A stretch of DNA of 64,000 nucleotides from Pleurostoma richardsiae. Taxonomy: Eukaryota > Ascomycota > Sordariomycetes > Calosphaeriales > Pleurostomataceae. The stretch covers positions 62,001 through 126,000 of the forward strand of contig JANBVO010000040.1 of assembly GCA_030052745.1 (NCBI GenBank), in the 5' to 3' direction. The notes below the pieces were generated by a model. The model saw nothing but the letters and a program-made list of their open reading frames with translations. It was not told where the DNA came from and did not search any database. This document shows, piece by piece, positions 45,702 through 56,948 of this stretch; position 1 is the first letter of the stretch; every line of letters starts with the position of its first letter. The translations under genes were made by a program, and so were the position numbers.

Positions 45702-47835
45702 TTATATCGCCCCGGGTGGAGGTTGCCCTCCTCCCCCTCCTCCCCCTCCTCCTCCGCGATCCGTCCGCGGCCCCCACAGCGCCTGCCCGACCGCCAGCTG
45801 CCTCGAGTTCCGCGGGTTCCTCGGCGCCCGCGCCGCGGCCCATTCCGCCTGCCCCGGAGCGCCGTAGTACGGCTCCTCCTCCTCCTCCACCGGCGTCACG
45901 CCCGTCGAGTCGTAGTACTGGTTCTGGTACTGCTGCCGCTGCTGTTGCTGCTGCTGTGGTGGTGGTGGCTGATACTGCTGCCGGTACCGCTCCGGCGACA
46001 TGTCGTCGTCCTCCCGCCTCCGGTCCGTCCCCGGGTTAGGCTGTGCGTGCGCGATGAGCCCCGCGCTCTCCTCGTTTGGTATCCGGCCCTCCGCTGCGAT
46101 GTCTCCCGTCCCGACCGCCGCCGCATCCACCGTGCCCATCCTGCCCTGCTGCTGCGCCTGCTGCCTCCCGCCGCTGTGCATCATGTCGAACCTGCTCCGG
46201 CGGAACTCCGTCGCAATGGGCAAATGGTCCGTGCTCTTGGACTGCTTGCGGTGCATGCCAAACGGCGCGGCGCCCCCGCCGCCGTACGCGGTGTCGACGA
46301 CGTCGAGCCTCCCTGAGCTGGTCTTCTGGGGCGGCGACATGGACATGTCGTCCAGGTCGACGGCGGCGGCGCTCTTGCCCGTACCGTGGTAACTGACGTC
46401 CTCCTCGCGGTGCTTGACGCCCACGAACAGCCAGCGGATGCCGCGGCCAAATGCCTTGACCACGTCCCACAGGTTCGCAGAGTCCCAGATGGCCTTGAGG
46501 CCCAGGAAGCCGCCCGCCGGCGCCAGCTTCTCGCTCTCGCGGGGCGGGATGCTAGAGTCGGGGCTGGGCGAGGGGTAGAAGGTTGGCTTGGCCGCCGCGG
46601 TGTAGGGTCGGTAAGGGAAGGCCCAGAGGTGCAGGAGGGCGAAGAGGGCCATCTCGAAGCAAAGAAGTAACGCGGGGATACCGACCTTAACGTCCGGGTA
46701 GGCAATGGTCTCGGTGGCATGGACGATGTTGATCGACTGCGATGTGCCGACGGAGATGGCGATGGTCTGCCAGAAGGAGAGGAAGATGACGAGCTTGATG
46801 GCCAGCACCTTGAGGAAGGGCTGGTGCTCAGCCAGCGGGCCTTTGAGCTGGACGTAAAACTGGATGACGCAGTACATGGCGATCGTGACGGCGATACAGT
46901 TTATCGCAATGACCTAGCGGTAACTGTGTAAGCTCCCAGATTCCAGTAATGGCAGCGGTATCTCAGAGTCGGATGTAAGTGACACAGAACAGGGAATATA
47001 GGCTTACCCATATATGACTGAAGACAGGGCTATTTGAGCTCTCGCAGTAGCGATCAAAATACTGCGTCACCACGGCCGTAATGGTCATGGCGACTCGGAT
47101 GAAACAGTAGTGGTAGATGCCAATCCAGATGATGTTGAACCAGGTCAGGCCGCTGCGGGGTGTCCTCCAGGGGCCCCTCTCGCCGCCGCAGCAAGCCTTG
47201 AACCAGTTGAGGGGCAGCACCCAGGGCTTGATGGGCTGCATGTGGCGGAAGAATTCCTTCTGCTCGTGCAGGTCGGGGGCCAGGTAGTGGCACAGCAGGG
47301 CGAAGAAGGACGAGATGGCGAAGGCCTCGTAGCAGTCGCTGATGACCTGGTAGTAGACGGCATGGTAGTAGAAGCGGAGCTGCAGGAAGGAGGAGGCGGC
47401 GTAGACGGGGACCATGAAGAGGATCCGGATGATGCTGTTGGAGGTCTGTTAGCGACGAACTTGCTCCTATGTAACCCGCCAATGTGCCTTTCTTCCGCTT
47501 CCTTAAGGTCCGCTAGGGCAATAATCGCACGTACTGTTTCTGCTCCCGCGGTTTTGTGTAGTTGAGTGCGTGCATCCATATTAAGTAGAAGCTGAGGACA
47601 ATGGCGACGAGCGTAGATGCGCCGGCGATAATGAGGGCGAGCTGGTGGAAGGTGAGGGAACCTGCTATAGGGGTCTCGGAACCAGGCAGGACTATCGCCG
47701 CAACACCAGGTCAGTATAAGTCAACATCCTCTGCGCACGATGCGCCCTGCTGCTACCGCAGATGGAACAGCGGCACCGACACCGGGAAGACGTACTCCTC
47801 ATCTCCTCCAGCGTCGCATTACAGGTGAGATTCAT
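45702..47835 (-). CDS. Organic solute transporter alpha / DUF300 (TMEM184) family membrane protein
   Basis: Seven-helix membrane protein related to Ost-alpha, plant LAZ1 and TMEM184; linked to vacuolar or endosomal membranes in other eukaryotes, substrate unknown. Exons 47796-47835, 47535-47691, 47008-47434 and 45702-46913 (introns 104, 100 and 94 nt) give 611 aa. It starts MNLTCNATLEEMR, with an N-glycosylation site. Family motifs: LTFHQLALIIAG, LIWMHALNYTKPREQK, IIRILFMVPVYAASSFL, SDCYEAFAISSFFALLCHYL, GLTWFNIIWIGIYHYCFIRV, VLAIKLVIFLSFWQTI and CFEMALFALLHLWAFPY. The C-terminal 220 residues are cytosolic and disordered, with a Gln/Pro tract, an acidic run and a terminal glycine run (45722-45755) encoded by CTCC repeats. 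First-exon donor GTACGT fixes the reading frame into exon 2. Confidence 0.85.
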
Positions 47836-50654
47836 GATAGCGGCCAGTCGGGAGTATCTCTGCGGAACATGCGCCTCGCGCGGCCGCCTTCACCGTCAAA
47901 TCGCGCGTTCTCAGAGCGGCTCGATCGGACGGGAATGCCTCTTTGCTTCGAGTCGGCTCTCCTATCCTCAATTCCGTTTCCTTTGCCCCTGCTTGCGGTT
48001 CTGCTTGTGCGTCTCTCCGGTCGGTATAGTCGGAAGCGTCCCCAGTAGTCCGGGGCTTGTTCGTTTACTTGAGCAAATCGACTGGCTGTTAGGAGCGAGT
48101 GTGCGCCCGTAAAGGAGTGGTCGTTCTCTGGTGTTCCGCCGGCTGTCTCTCTCCTGTTTGCCTCTCAGAAACCGAGGTGTCGCTGCATGTAACACGGTGA
48201 AACGTCAATCGGTAGTCATCAAAGCGGAGAAAAGTGCTCGGTCAACGGCCAAGGGTTGGGTGCGCGTTGGTATGCCCGGGGGAGGAGCGGTAGCAGCGAG
48301 CGGTTCGGACGGAATAGAAAGCAGCCAAGAGAAGAAAAAAAAGCGTCCAGGATATCAAAAAAAGAGGCAGAGGCAGAGGCAGTTGTTCCTCAGAGTGAAT
48401 CGCTTCCTGTGTCAGCTTGGCGCACATGTGTGTGGGGGAGAGGAAACGTGCAGCCAGCAGGCGTATACACTGGTAGTTAATAGCAGAATGTTCAATGTAG
48501 AAACGCGTGTAGGAACGGGTGGCAGTGACCACCACCGGTCCACCACCGCCAACCAAGGGACCGCCCGCCCGCCGCCGCAGCGCCGAATCAGACACCGCGA
48601 GTCCCTGACAAGACGACTGCCAAGCAAAGGCCTGGGAGGCCTGGGAGGGTGCTAAGCAATGCTAAGATTGCAGGGTCCTGCGCTCTTGCACAGCCCTTCC
48701 CAGCGACGAGGGGGCGGGGCGGGGATGCTGCGGGAGGGCGGGCGTCGCCTGTGAGAGGCTGGGATGGAACTGCCGCCCGCCTGGCTGCCATTGAGCAATT
48801 GAGGCTGAGCAGCGCATCGTCTTCTCAAACACTCCAACCGCCTTTTCCCCTTTCGGGGGGCGTCTGCGATGCTCCTTTAAAAGAGTCCCGACTCTTGCTC
48901 TTTCACGACCTCGTAAACTGCGCTCCGAATTGATGCTAGGAAAGCGACGCGACAGAGCCCTTCGTCTTCCTCACTTCTACAACTGCTCTCACTTTGACTT
49001 TTCTTCAGGAATGGCAGGGGGCTCGTACCGTTGAAGATATTACTGGGGTGGTGTTAAACCAGCTGTAGCATCCCTTCCTATGTATATATAGCCCAAGAAC
49101 ATATAGCCCAAGGTGGCAGGACTCGACTTCTGTAGACGCGCGATCCTTCGCAAGGCATTTTTAGGCACTTTGCTACATCTTTCCAACTCAGCGCCTTTCA
49201 ACGATTGTTGGACGTTCATCTATTCAGCTGAACAGCGATGCTTCGCAAGCTCGTGGAAAGACAGTACGCACAACAGCAAGTCAGACAGGCGTCAGACACA
49301 GTTGATACTATGCGGTTATTCATCAGAACAAGGCCAGAGTACGGGGTTGATATCACGTAAATATATAAATATGCCTCCCTCGGACGCTTTGCGCCGTTCG
49401 CCCGTTCCATATGAATGAGGCACGCGTCCGCGCCATGATGATGTCAAGAACAGAGTTAGACACCCTCCCGCGCTGGACACCGCAGCCTTCTCCCCAGCCC
49501 GACGATGATTTAAGAGTGTGATCAGCAACGCGAATGCAGGAACAGAACAATCCGTCTCCAGTCTTTTCTCGCGCCGTTGACCGTCACGGGTGCGCAGTTC
49601 CGGACCTTGTACGGAGTATAGCCCTGGTGTGCCCGGGTGCCCCTGGCTAGACACGCCTCCCGAGGAAAAGGAAAATGGGACAGGGACGACCACACTAGGA
49701 GAAAAAGTCGTCGTCTTATCGAAACAAAGACTACCCGCCCGCGCCGTTGCAGCCGGCGGCCCACTCGTAGGGAATTGTGGTATAAGAAGCAGTGTGTGAC
49801 ACGCGTTGTATTACGTATATCGGGACTACAGATCACATTAACAGCAGCCCTGGTCAATTGATTTCGGGCCCTCGGCTACTGCAGCCAGCTGAGGACCACT
49901 CATGGGGCTCGCTCGAATAGATAGCATCGTCAACAATCTTGACTCGACGCGCGACACTGGATGCCCCGTGTGCAGATCCTCGGCATTTCGATGGGTATCT
50001 CCTTCCATTGCGGTCTAGGCCACTTCTAAAGCCCTTGACCGAGTCTGCCGATCGCCCGGCATCATCCTCCCGCCTCCAGAGCCATGTCTGACCTGGAGGC
50101 AACCGAGATCCCATCTTGGAAGCCTATGTACAGTCCCTCACATTAACAGACCTTGGATCTCGCGGGCTCCGTCCAGTTGGATGTTCCCGAAATGGCGAAA
50201 CCGCGTCCCTCAGCCCAGGCCGAGCGAGGCACGGCCCAGGCACGGCTGATCCCCTGCTTCTATAATACACAAGTCCGCAGGTGCCAAAACTTTTGTCTCT
50301 CCTTCGAAGCGGTTCGGCAACATGTAAAATGAGAATTGAAAGATTATGGCAGGACGTTCCCTGCATGCCGTGCGTGGTTTGTCCCTTGCCTTCCCTTCCC
50401 TTCCAATGCTGTATGCTGCCCGAGGCCCTTCTCGGTCATCTCGGGGAATGTGGCCCACGTCCCTTGTGTGCGTGTGATAACCCCATGAAAACGCCATCCT
50501 GGTATCTCGAAAATGCAATGTCTGCGACTGAACCCAAGGTCCGGAGGAGCGAAATCAAAAAATTCGTGTACGTCATCAAAGATGTGCGGCTGTCCAAGTC
50601 AGAGCATCGGGCTCCTTTGGAAATATATCGTCTCGAAGGAAGAGGTTGCGATGC
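47836..50654. other. 2.8-kb intergenic region
   Basis: No supportable gene. It contains the DUF300 gene promoter at its left end. A 12-bp direct repeat ATATAGCCCAAG is at 49086-49097 and 49101-49112, next to a TATATATA stretch at 49083-49090. The right end is 3' flank of the WSC sensor. Short open frames such as 48131-48655 lack an ATG and any recognisable domain. Confidence 0.45.
49086..49112. repeat. 12-bp direct repeat with TATA-like core
   Basis: ATATAGCCCAAG occurs twice with a 15-bp period, directly after TGTATATATA. It could be an orphan core promoter or a chance duplication; no coding frame follows. Confidence 0.35.
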
Positions 50655-52200
50655 TCAGTCATCGTCATCGGGGTCAGGGTTCGTCGCCCGAAGGACTCGT
50701 CCAGGTTGATGCACCTTCCTCGAGTAATCCTGGTCGTCCCGGATGGTGTTTATGCTGTCGCGACTCTTGTTCTCCCCGCTGTAGATGCCCGCTGCCACAG
50801 GATCTAAGCGCGGATCGATCGGCCTCAGCATTCCACTCCGTCTCCGACCCAAGGGATCACTGTCGTAGTTATCCCCAACATTTCTGCTGTTGGTCGTAAA
50901 GATGAATTGCGGCAGATCGCCGGTTCCGGCCGACTTGGGCGTCTGCATCATTCCGGCCGAACTACCCCTCTGAGAGTCAAAGCCACCAGCTGCTGCTTCC
51001 GCCTCACGCTGCCGTCTCCTGCGGCGCAGCCACCAGAACACTGCGCCGGCGACGGCGATCACGGCCAAGGCGACCACGCCAATAGCAAGGCCAACAGCTT
51101 GTCCCGTGCTGAGGGAGCTACCATTATGTTTGGCGGAGATGTCCCCAGTATTGGGGGAGCCCACCACGGCGGTAGGGGTAGCCGTCACTGTCTGGACGGT
51201 TCCGCCCACTGTGACCGTCTGCACAGCAGGCGCTTCGGTTGTAGATGTAGTAGACTGCAGAGGCTGGTAAGCAAGTGCTCCTTAAGTAGACTGTTTCAGA
51301 AAGAAAAGAAAAAAAACTGCTGCTCCGGCAAATGACAAAGGAAAAAAGAAACATCAACAATGGAGATGTATCCATACAGAAGTAGTATCAATACTGATAC
51401 TGGTAGTAGAAGAAGAAGAAGTAGTTGACGTCGTATCCAACGACGTCGCAGAAATCTGGAAAGTTTCAATGTAAGTTACTGTGTCCTGGACAGTAGCTGT
51501 CGCAGTAACTTTTTCCTGCTTTGCAAGAACAGCGTTAAGTTAAAGATACAGATGCGGTTAGAGCTTCCTCCGCCCATACGGCAGACTGATGGATAGGTAC
51601 GTGCTATGCAGACGGAAAACGGAGTGACGTGAGGGGCGGGTGGCCTTGTATGGGCGGCGCGCCGTGATATGAATTGGGATACTTACTTGGCTGGTCTGGC
51701 TCGACTTGCTCGTGGTGCTTGTTGTCGAGGCTGCCTTGGTCGTGGACTGGGCGATTGTGGTCGTCCCCGATACGGCCACCTCCAGCGTCATGTATCCGAA
51801 GGTGCCATCGCCACCGCAATAATCGGAGGGGAAGCCGGGGCAAGACTCCTCACAATTATCGAGCGACTCTTGGCTTCCCGAGTCCGGGACGTAGTTGGAG
51901 CACCAGCAGTACTCAGACTGCACGATAGCCAAGGCATAGCTCTCTTCGACGCAGAAATCGTGGCAAAGACCGTCGGACTGGTAGATGCTGTGGTCTGCGG
52001 GTGCAAGTCATGATTAGCAGCCGATCCTCTTCCTCCGTGTACTAGACTACTTTTCGGGATCGGGAAGACTTACTGGAAGGTGTCTGTGCAGTGTTGACGC
52101 TGGCGCAGTAGTCCATCGCTATCGAAGGGTCGGCTGCGACCAGTGTGCTGAAGAGAGCAACAATGGCCCAGAAAGGGCCAGCATCTTGCAGGAGCCGCAT
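50655..52200 (-). CDS. WSC-domain cell-wall stress sensor
   Basis: Plasma-membrane mechanosensor of the Wsc type that signals cell-wall damage through Rom2/Rho1 to the cell-wall-integrity MAP kinase pathway. Exons 52074-52200, 51687-51994, 51378-51515 and 50655-51254 (introns 79, 171 and 123 nt) give 390 aa. A signal peptide covers about residues 1-22 (WAIVALFSTLVAA). The WSC domain has all eight cysteines (DYC, GLCHDFC, YCWC, NCEESC, YCGG) at about 31-110. A Ser/Thr-rich, probably O-mannosylated stalk follows, then a TM helix at about 243-267 (AVGLAIGVVALAVIAVAGAV) and a stop-transfer RRRRRQR. The cytosolic tail ends in an acidic DPDDDD, as in Wsc1-type sensors. Exon 3 encodes only stalk, so its skipping would shorten the stalk by 46 residues in frame. 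Confidence 0.87.
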
Positions 52201-53433
52201 GATGCTGAAATGTCCAGGTAGGCAACTGTAAGGTCTCAATGAGCGCCTGATACTCTCGGGAAGAGTGGGAACGATCGGAAGTGGAGGTATTTCGCCTTGT
52301 GGGAAAGGTGGTGGTTGATCGGGCGGCCGGTCAATTTGGGGTTGGTTGGGCAGAGAGATGTTTGTTGTGTTTGCTTGGAAAGCGAGTGGCAGCTTGGGGA
52401 GCACACACCGTTCCCAATTAAGTGTCAAGCTATGGATGGTTGGAGGGTTGGACGACTCAACAGCCCATGGAATCGAAGTTTCTCTCGATCTAGCAGCGGG
52501 TGTTGACTGCCGTAGCCATGACAGCCCGGGACGAGTCGACAGTGAACAACTTCAGCACGAGGGCTGCTTCGGCGAGAGGAAGCCGGGAAGGAAGTGAAGG
52601 TTCCACAACACGAGACAGCAGAGGTAGTAGCTATCTAGTAATTGGGAACAGGCAAGCCAGGCTTGGTCTGCTGGTGCTTGTCGAGAGCAGAGAGCACACA
52701 AAGGCAAGCTGAAGAAGGTGAGACAGCCCGGGGTGGAGTGGAATGTTTGCGGCTGTCGGAAGATAAAGAGGATGAAGCGCCGGTTGGTGAGGAACGCCGG
52801 GAAGAGTGTCAAAATGCCAGCTGAGCCAGTCCTGGGACAAGACAAAAGGCAGAGAGACAGGGTGGAATGCACACGACGGGGGCAGGCCAGGACTAATAAG
52901 GAGTCACCACTTTCGGCGTCTGGGCGTGCGGTGCTGGTGCGGTGTGGTGCGGGCGGGGGTGCGAGAAAGCTCAGAGCACAAAAGTTCGTGATTGCACTAA
53001 GGGCTGCCGTTGCGGGTCTCGGGTCTACCTCCTTGGAGGAAAGCCGGTGCTTTTCAGATAGCAGGGAGATCCGTGTCGAGGCCGAAGGCGAGCGACAGTG
53101 GGCACAGTGGACAGCGCCGCGAAACGGTGGTTCAACTGGGCTAAGGCAAGCGCCAAGGACTAACAAGGTGTGTCTTTTTGCAGGGAAAGATGGGTCGGGA
53201 GGGTCGGAAGTTGGGAAGGGGGGACAAAAGGGACGATGATAGATAACAACAACACGACAACGGGCGAACACGACCTGGAGAAGCGAGAGAGTCCAGGCCG
53301 AGAATGTCTCGACAAGCGCGAGAGCCGGGTGCCACAACAAGCTGCGGTGTAGCCGGGTACGTTTACATGCGCAGGATGAGCAACACCGACGGGCAAGACT
53401 GTGACGGTGAGCGTGACTGTGACTGCAACGCAA
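52201..53433 (-). promoter_or_regulatory. CT-rich upstream region / probable long leader of the WSC gene
   Basis: On the WSC coding strand this about 1.2-kb stretch is strongly pyrimidine-rich. It carries an ATG-initiated open frame of 293 codons (53433 down to 52552) with biased Ser/Leu/Pro/Cys/Arg composition and no recognisable domain. Long CT-rich leaders are common upstream of signalling genes in filamentous fungi. I treat it as leader/promoter with a possible upstream ORF, not as a gene. Confidence 0.4.
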
Positions 53434-53929
53434 GACGGGAAACGAGTGGAAGGTGGAGAGAAGAGAAGGAGACGAAGAAGAAGGAAGAATGAGAGGGGAG
53501 CAGGAGGCAGAAGGAGGCAGGGGAGAAAACGACCGTATTGTGTGTCAAAGCAGGCAAGCTGGCAAGCAAGAGATGGGAAGAGCGAGGTTGGACCAGGATA
53601 CATATGCGATATACGACGGTGCCTTGCCTCATCCAGCAAGGACGGTCGGCCGTGCATGCGATTGCACGATGATGTAGCTGCATGCCGTTTCCTGTACCTG
53701 ATCCCGAGCTAGATGGGTACCTTGCCCCGGGAACATCCTCCGGCGGTGGCGCTGGTACTGACTAACACCAGTGCCTAAGCAGCCGCAGCACATTTACATG
53801 ATGATTGTCTTGTTGACTACAGCCGGCGTCCAATCACCCGCAATCCCGGCTCCTCCACGGCTTCGGTTTCCTGACTGACCGCAATTGAGTGCAGAAATGA
53901 CCGCGTTTACTCCGTGTTGGGCTCATCCT

Positions 53930-53961
53930 TGCCCAGCTACCCGCCCAGGGTAGCTTGGGCA
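53930..53961. other. Near-perfect hairpin
   Basis: TGCCCAGCTACCC (53930-53942) is complementary to GGGTAGCTTGGGCA (53948-53961) with one bulged base and a 5-nt loop. A 13-bp stem of this GC content would be stable in RNA or single-stranded DNA. It lacks a following T-run, so it is not a bacterial-type terminator. Confidence 0.5.
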
Positions 53962-54866
53962 GTTATTTCTAGAGCGTTATCCACGCGTCCGCCGAGACTA
54001 TCTGTTCAGCTCAGCTCTCTTCTGTCCTGTTCTGCTCTGCTCCGTTCAAGCAAGCAAGCGAGCAACCACCACACCTCGAAAAGTGAAGGGCCCCGGTGGT
54101 CTCCAAAGAAGGAAACAGAGGCGACGAAAAAGCCTGGAAAACCTGCGCGGATCAACGTTCAGGATAGGAGGATCAGAGGTGCCCAAATTTCCCGCTTCCC
54201 ACGACCCCTGGAGGAATGTCGTCACCTCCTCATCCCGGACCAGTTTTTGATGCAGGGATTCCGCCGCCTAATCAATGTACAAAAACAGCCCAGAGCCAGT
54301 ACCTCTGTTAACACAACCCCTGCTCGGAAACGCTGGAGCGCCAGACGCAGCAACGATCTGGTGCTCCGTGCATACTGGCTGCGAAAGTGTGCCAGCGTGC
54401 ATGCTAAATCATCATGATAAGAGAGGATGGGCAAGATTCCGAAACTCCCCCCTATCATTGCATCTCTAGCACCATAAATTGCTCCGTACTCAGTGTGTAG
54501 AGAGAGCTGAGAGGGACTCAAATGTCGGTTCATTCCTGACCGAAGCTGAAGCACCGCCGAGCCGTTGTCAACAGCTTATCGTCCTTCTCCTTCTCTTCAC
54601 CTTCCTACCGGCGCAAAACCTCCGGGCTTCTCTCCTGTCCACTTATTAAGGAAGCGTCTCATCCTCAACCCTGTCATCACTATTCCCCAGGCTCTCTTTC
54701 TGGCGCCGTTGCTCGCATTGGCTGCCCTGTTCAGCAAGTTCCGTTTCGTGGCCCCAAGCAGCCGCCAGCCTGAACCTTGACAGATTCCTCCAATACCCAT
54801 TCTGGACGGGACCCCGGCCGATCGATTGTGATAAATGCCAACCCTTGATCCCCCCCCTGGATAGAA

Positions 54867-54875
54867 TATATAAAG
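54867..54875 (+). promoter_or_regulatory. Orphan TATA box (TATATAAAG)
   Basis: A consensus TATA box preceded by a C-run and followed about 30 bp downstream by CGACTCATTG, an initiator-like context. Downstream ATGs on the plus strand (about 55087, 55141, 55207) open only 16, 20 and 51 codons. It may drive a non-coding RNA or a small spliced gene. Confidence 0.4.
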
Positions 54876-56948
54876 GCCCCCTGTCTACGCGCGACTCATT
54901 GTCCGACCAACAGTATCCCCTCCAGTGAACTGCCGTGGCCCCTCCCGTTGGCTTTCAGCCTGCACGTCTCATTTTGCAACGGACAGAGACACACAGTCCC
55001 GGAAAAACTGTGGCTTGTGTGACCTTTTGGAAACATACGGCTCGACAGCGCAGACGTTGCAGCAACACAGACCGGCAAGCCGGGACTATGAGAGCATCTC
55101 AACTCAATTGCAGTCAATCTCAGTCAGCCATCGCCTGACCGATGCTTTGCTCTACGTACTCTCCGTATAGCGGCCTCGCTGGTGGGCGTGGCGTGACCTC
55201 GTAAACATGACTGACTGTCACCATTTTTATGTGCGGATCTCCCACGTTGCCGCGTGGCCGTGGGCATATATCACCTTGGTGACCGGATGGCACGGGTCCC
55301 TTGAACCGTACAGGGGCACTGCGGCGCCTGGACCCCAACGGGCCATGTGCATATATCCCTGAACAAGAGGTCGGGCAACTGCAAAGCGAGTTGACGGTCT
55401 TCGTGATATCTCTCTGCACAAAGACCGTGATGACCAGCCTCCTCGCATGCAAACTGGCATGTGCAGGAGGTGTGTGTGCTCCGGTCTCCACAGCACCTCC
55501 AGTGAAATCCAGGCTTTCCCCCCCAGCTGCTGCATACATGGGCTTCATGTGATCGCCCAACTCCCTCGTATTCTTTCTTTGTCTCTGCGCATTCACGGCT
55601 GTTAGCTCACCCTCCTTCTCTCTCGAGGCTCCAAGACGCCACCCCGCGCTTATCTCCGTAGCGTTGAGATCTTCCTAAGACGGAGGCTCAGCTGGAACCG
55701 GCCCTGCGAGAAGAACAAAGAAAGATAGGTGCCGCCGTTGCGGAGGCTCGCCCCACGTTGCTGTGATCGGGGCGGCAGATGGAATGCTCGCTTGTCTCTC
55801 GGCTTGCTATCGTACCCGGACGCTTTGGGTATCCCGTCCATCCGTCGTGACATTTGACTCCCGTTGGGTTCCGGATAATCAAACGAAACGCCTACGTCGC
55901 CGTCACGTAACATGGTCGTGATAGTTTGTCGTTTTCCTTTTGCCGAGTCCCTCGCGCCCGCAAGCTGGGCTGCACTGGCTCCGCGCCGGCTCTGGAGCCA
56001 TCAGCGAGTCGGCCCTAAAGAAAAGTATCCCCGCACGATGATGAGGCCCAGAACCTGGCAGAAGACGCTTTTCGCGATCCCTTCCGCCCGGCTTCCTCCT
56101 ACCCCCACCGGGTCGTCGCCACCTACGGAGCTGGTTAGAACATCTGTTGCGGTGCTGCCTATTCCGTCGATGCATAAAGGATCTCCGGTATATTCTAGAA
56201 GAATATCTAGGCTTCTTCCGGTTGGGTCTCGGGCAAGAATTCCTTGGTTCCTTGATATTGATCGCTTTCCTGTCCACATAATACAGGATCTGTTTTTCTT
56301 CTTTCGACAACAGACAAAGTAGACTGATTGACCGTAACGTGGTGCCTTCCAAACCAGAGCACTTACCCGAGCCCTGCGCCTGAGGCAGAGGATAGGAGCA
56401 CTAGCCTTTAAATGAAGGGTTTAGGCAATAGTAACCAGAGAAGAGTCTCAGGTGGTGGATGAAACCTCAAGGATCGTGGTGGTATCGAGTTGGACAATCT
56501 ACGAACGCAGACAGGAACGGACGGACGGACGCGGTCTCTCTCTCCGTTCATCGCCTCCGTAGGTCAGCGGCTCCTTACCGGCCTCGGTCGTGGAATCCGG
56601 CGGCAGGACACCGCCTCTGTACTGTTGGAGATACTCGGACCCGCCAACCCCCCCGACCGTCTTGGCATTTCCGTGACCCCGAATATCGCGGCGCCCAATC
56701 AGCTGCCATAGCCAGGGGGCATGCTCGACCTCGTATGAAGATCGTGTAACAGCCGGTGAGCCGTGCCCAACGTCTACACTTCATCATTTCGTACCACACG
56801 TCGCACGCTTTGTCATCTACACATTCGAGGCGTCTTCATCGCCTTGCTGCCACTTCTGTCTCACTCCCGGCCCTCCAGATGTAGCCGGATGGATCGGGAT
56901 CCCCTTTGACGGGAAACTGAATACGCGTGACTCCAGCTCCCTTCCAAG

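Larger units (their letters stand above)
53434..56948. other. Intergenic region without a supportable protein gene
   Basis: Contains a purine-rich tract at 53450-53530, a hairpin at 53930-53961, a consensus TATA box at 54867-54875 with no clear gene after it, and three overlapping medium open frames at 55.9-56.35 kb on both strands. The right end is the promoter of the PI-PLC-like gene. Confidence 0.45.

Noticed and set aside
48131-48655. 174-codon plus-strand open frame
   Set aside because: It begins without an ATG, is rich in Arg/Gly/Gln and crosses a simple-sequence stretch (AGGCAGAGGCAG); no family similarity.
54565-54780. 71-codon frame with a hydrophobic segment (small membrane protein candidate)
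   Set aside because: No ATG at its start, and no splice acceptor or upstream exon could be fixed.
55903-56352. Three overlapping open frames (149, 92 and 136 codons) on both strands
   Set aside because: All cover the same DNA, none has a recognisable domain, and mutual overlap suggests chance. The 92-codon minus frame (56001-56279) has the least biased composition and could be a small secreted-type protein, but it lacks a signal peptide.
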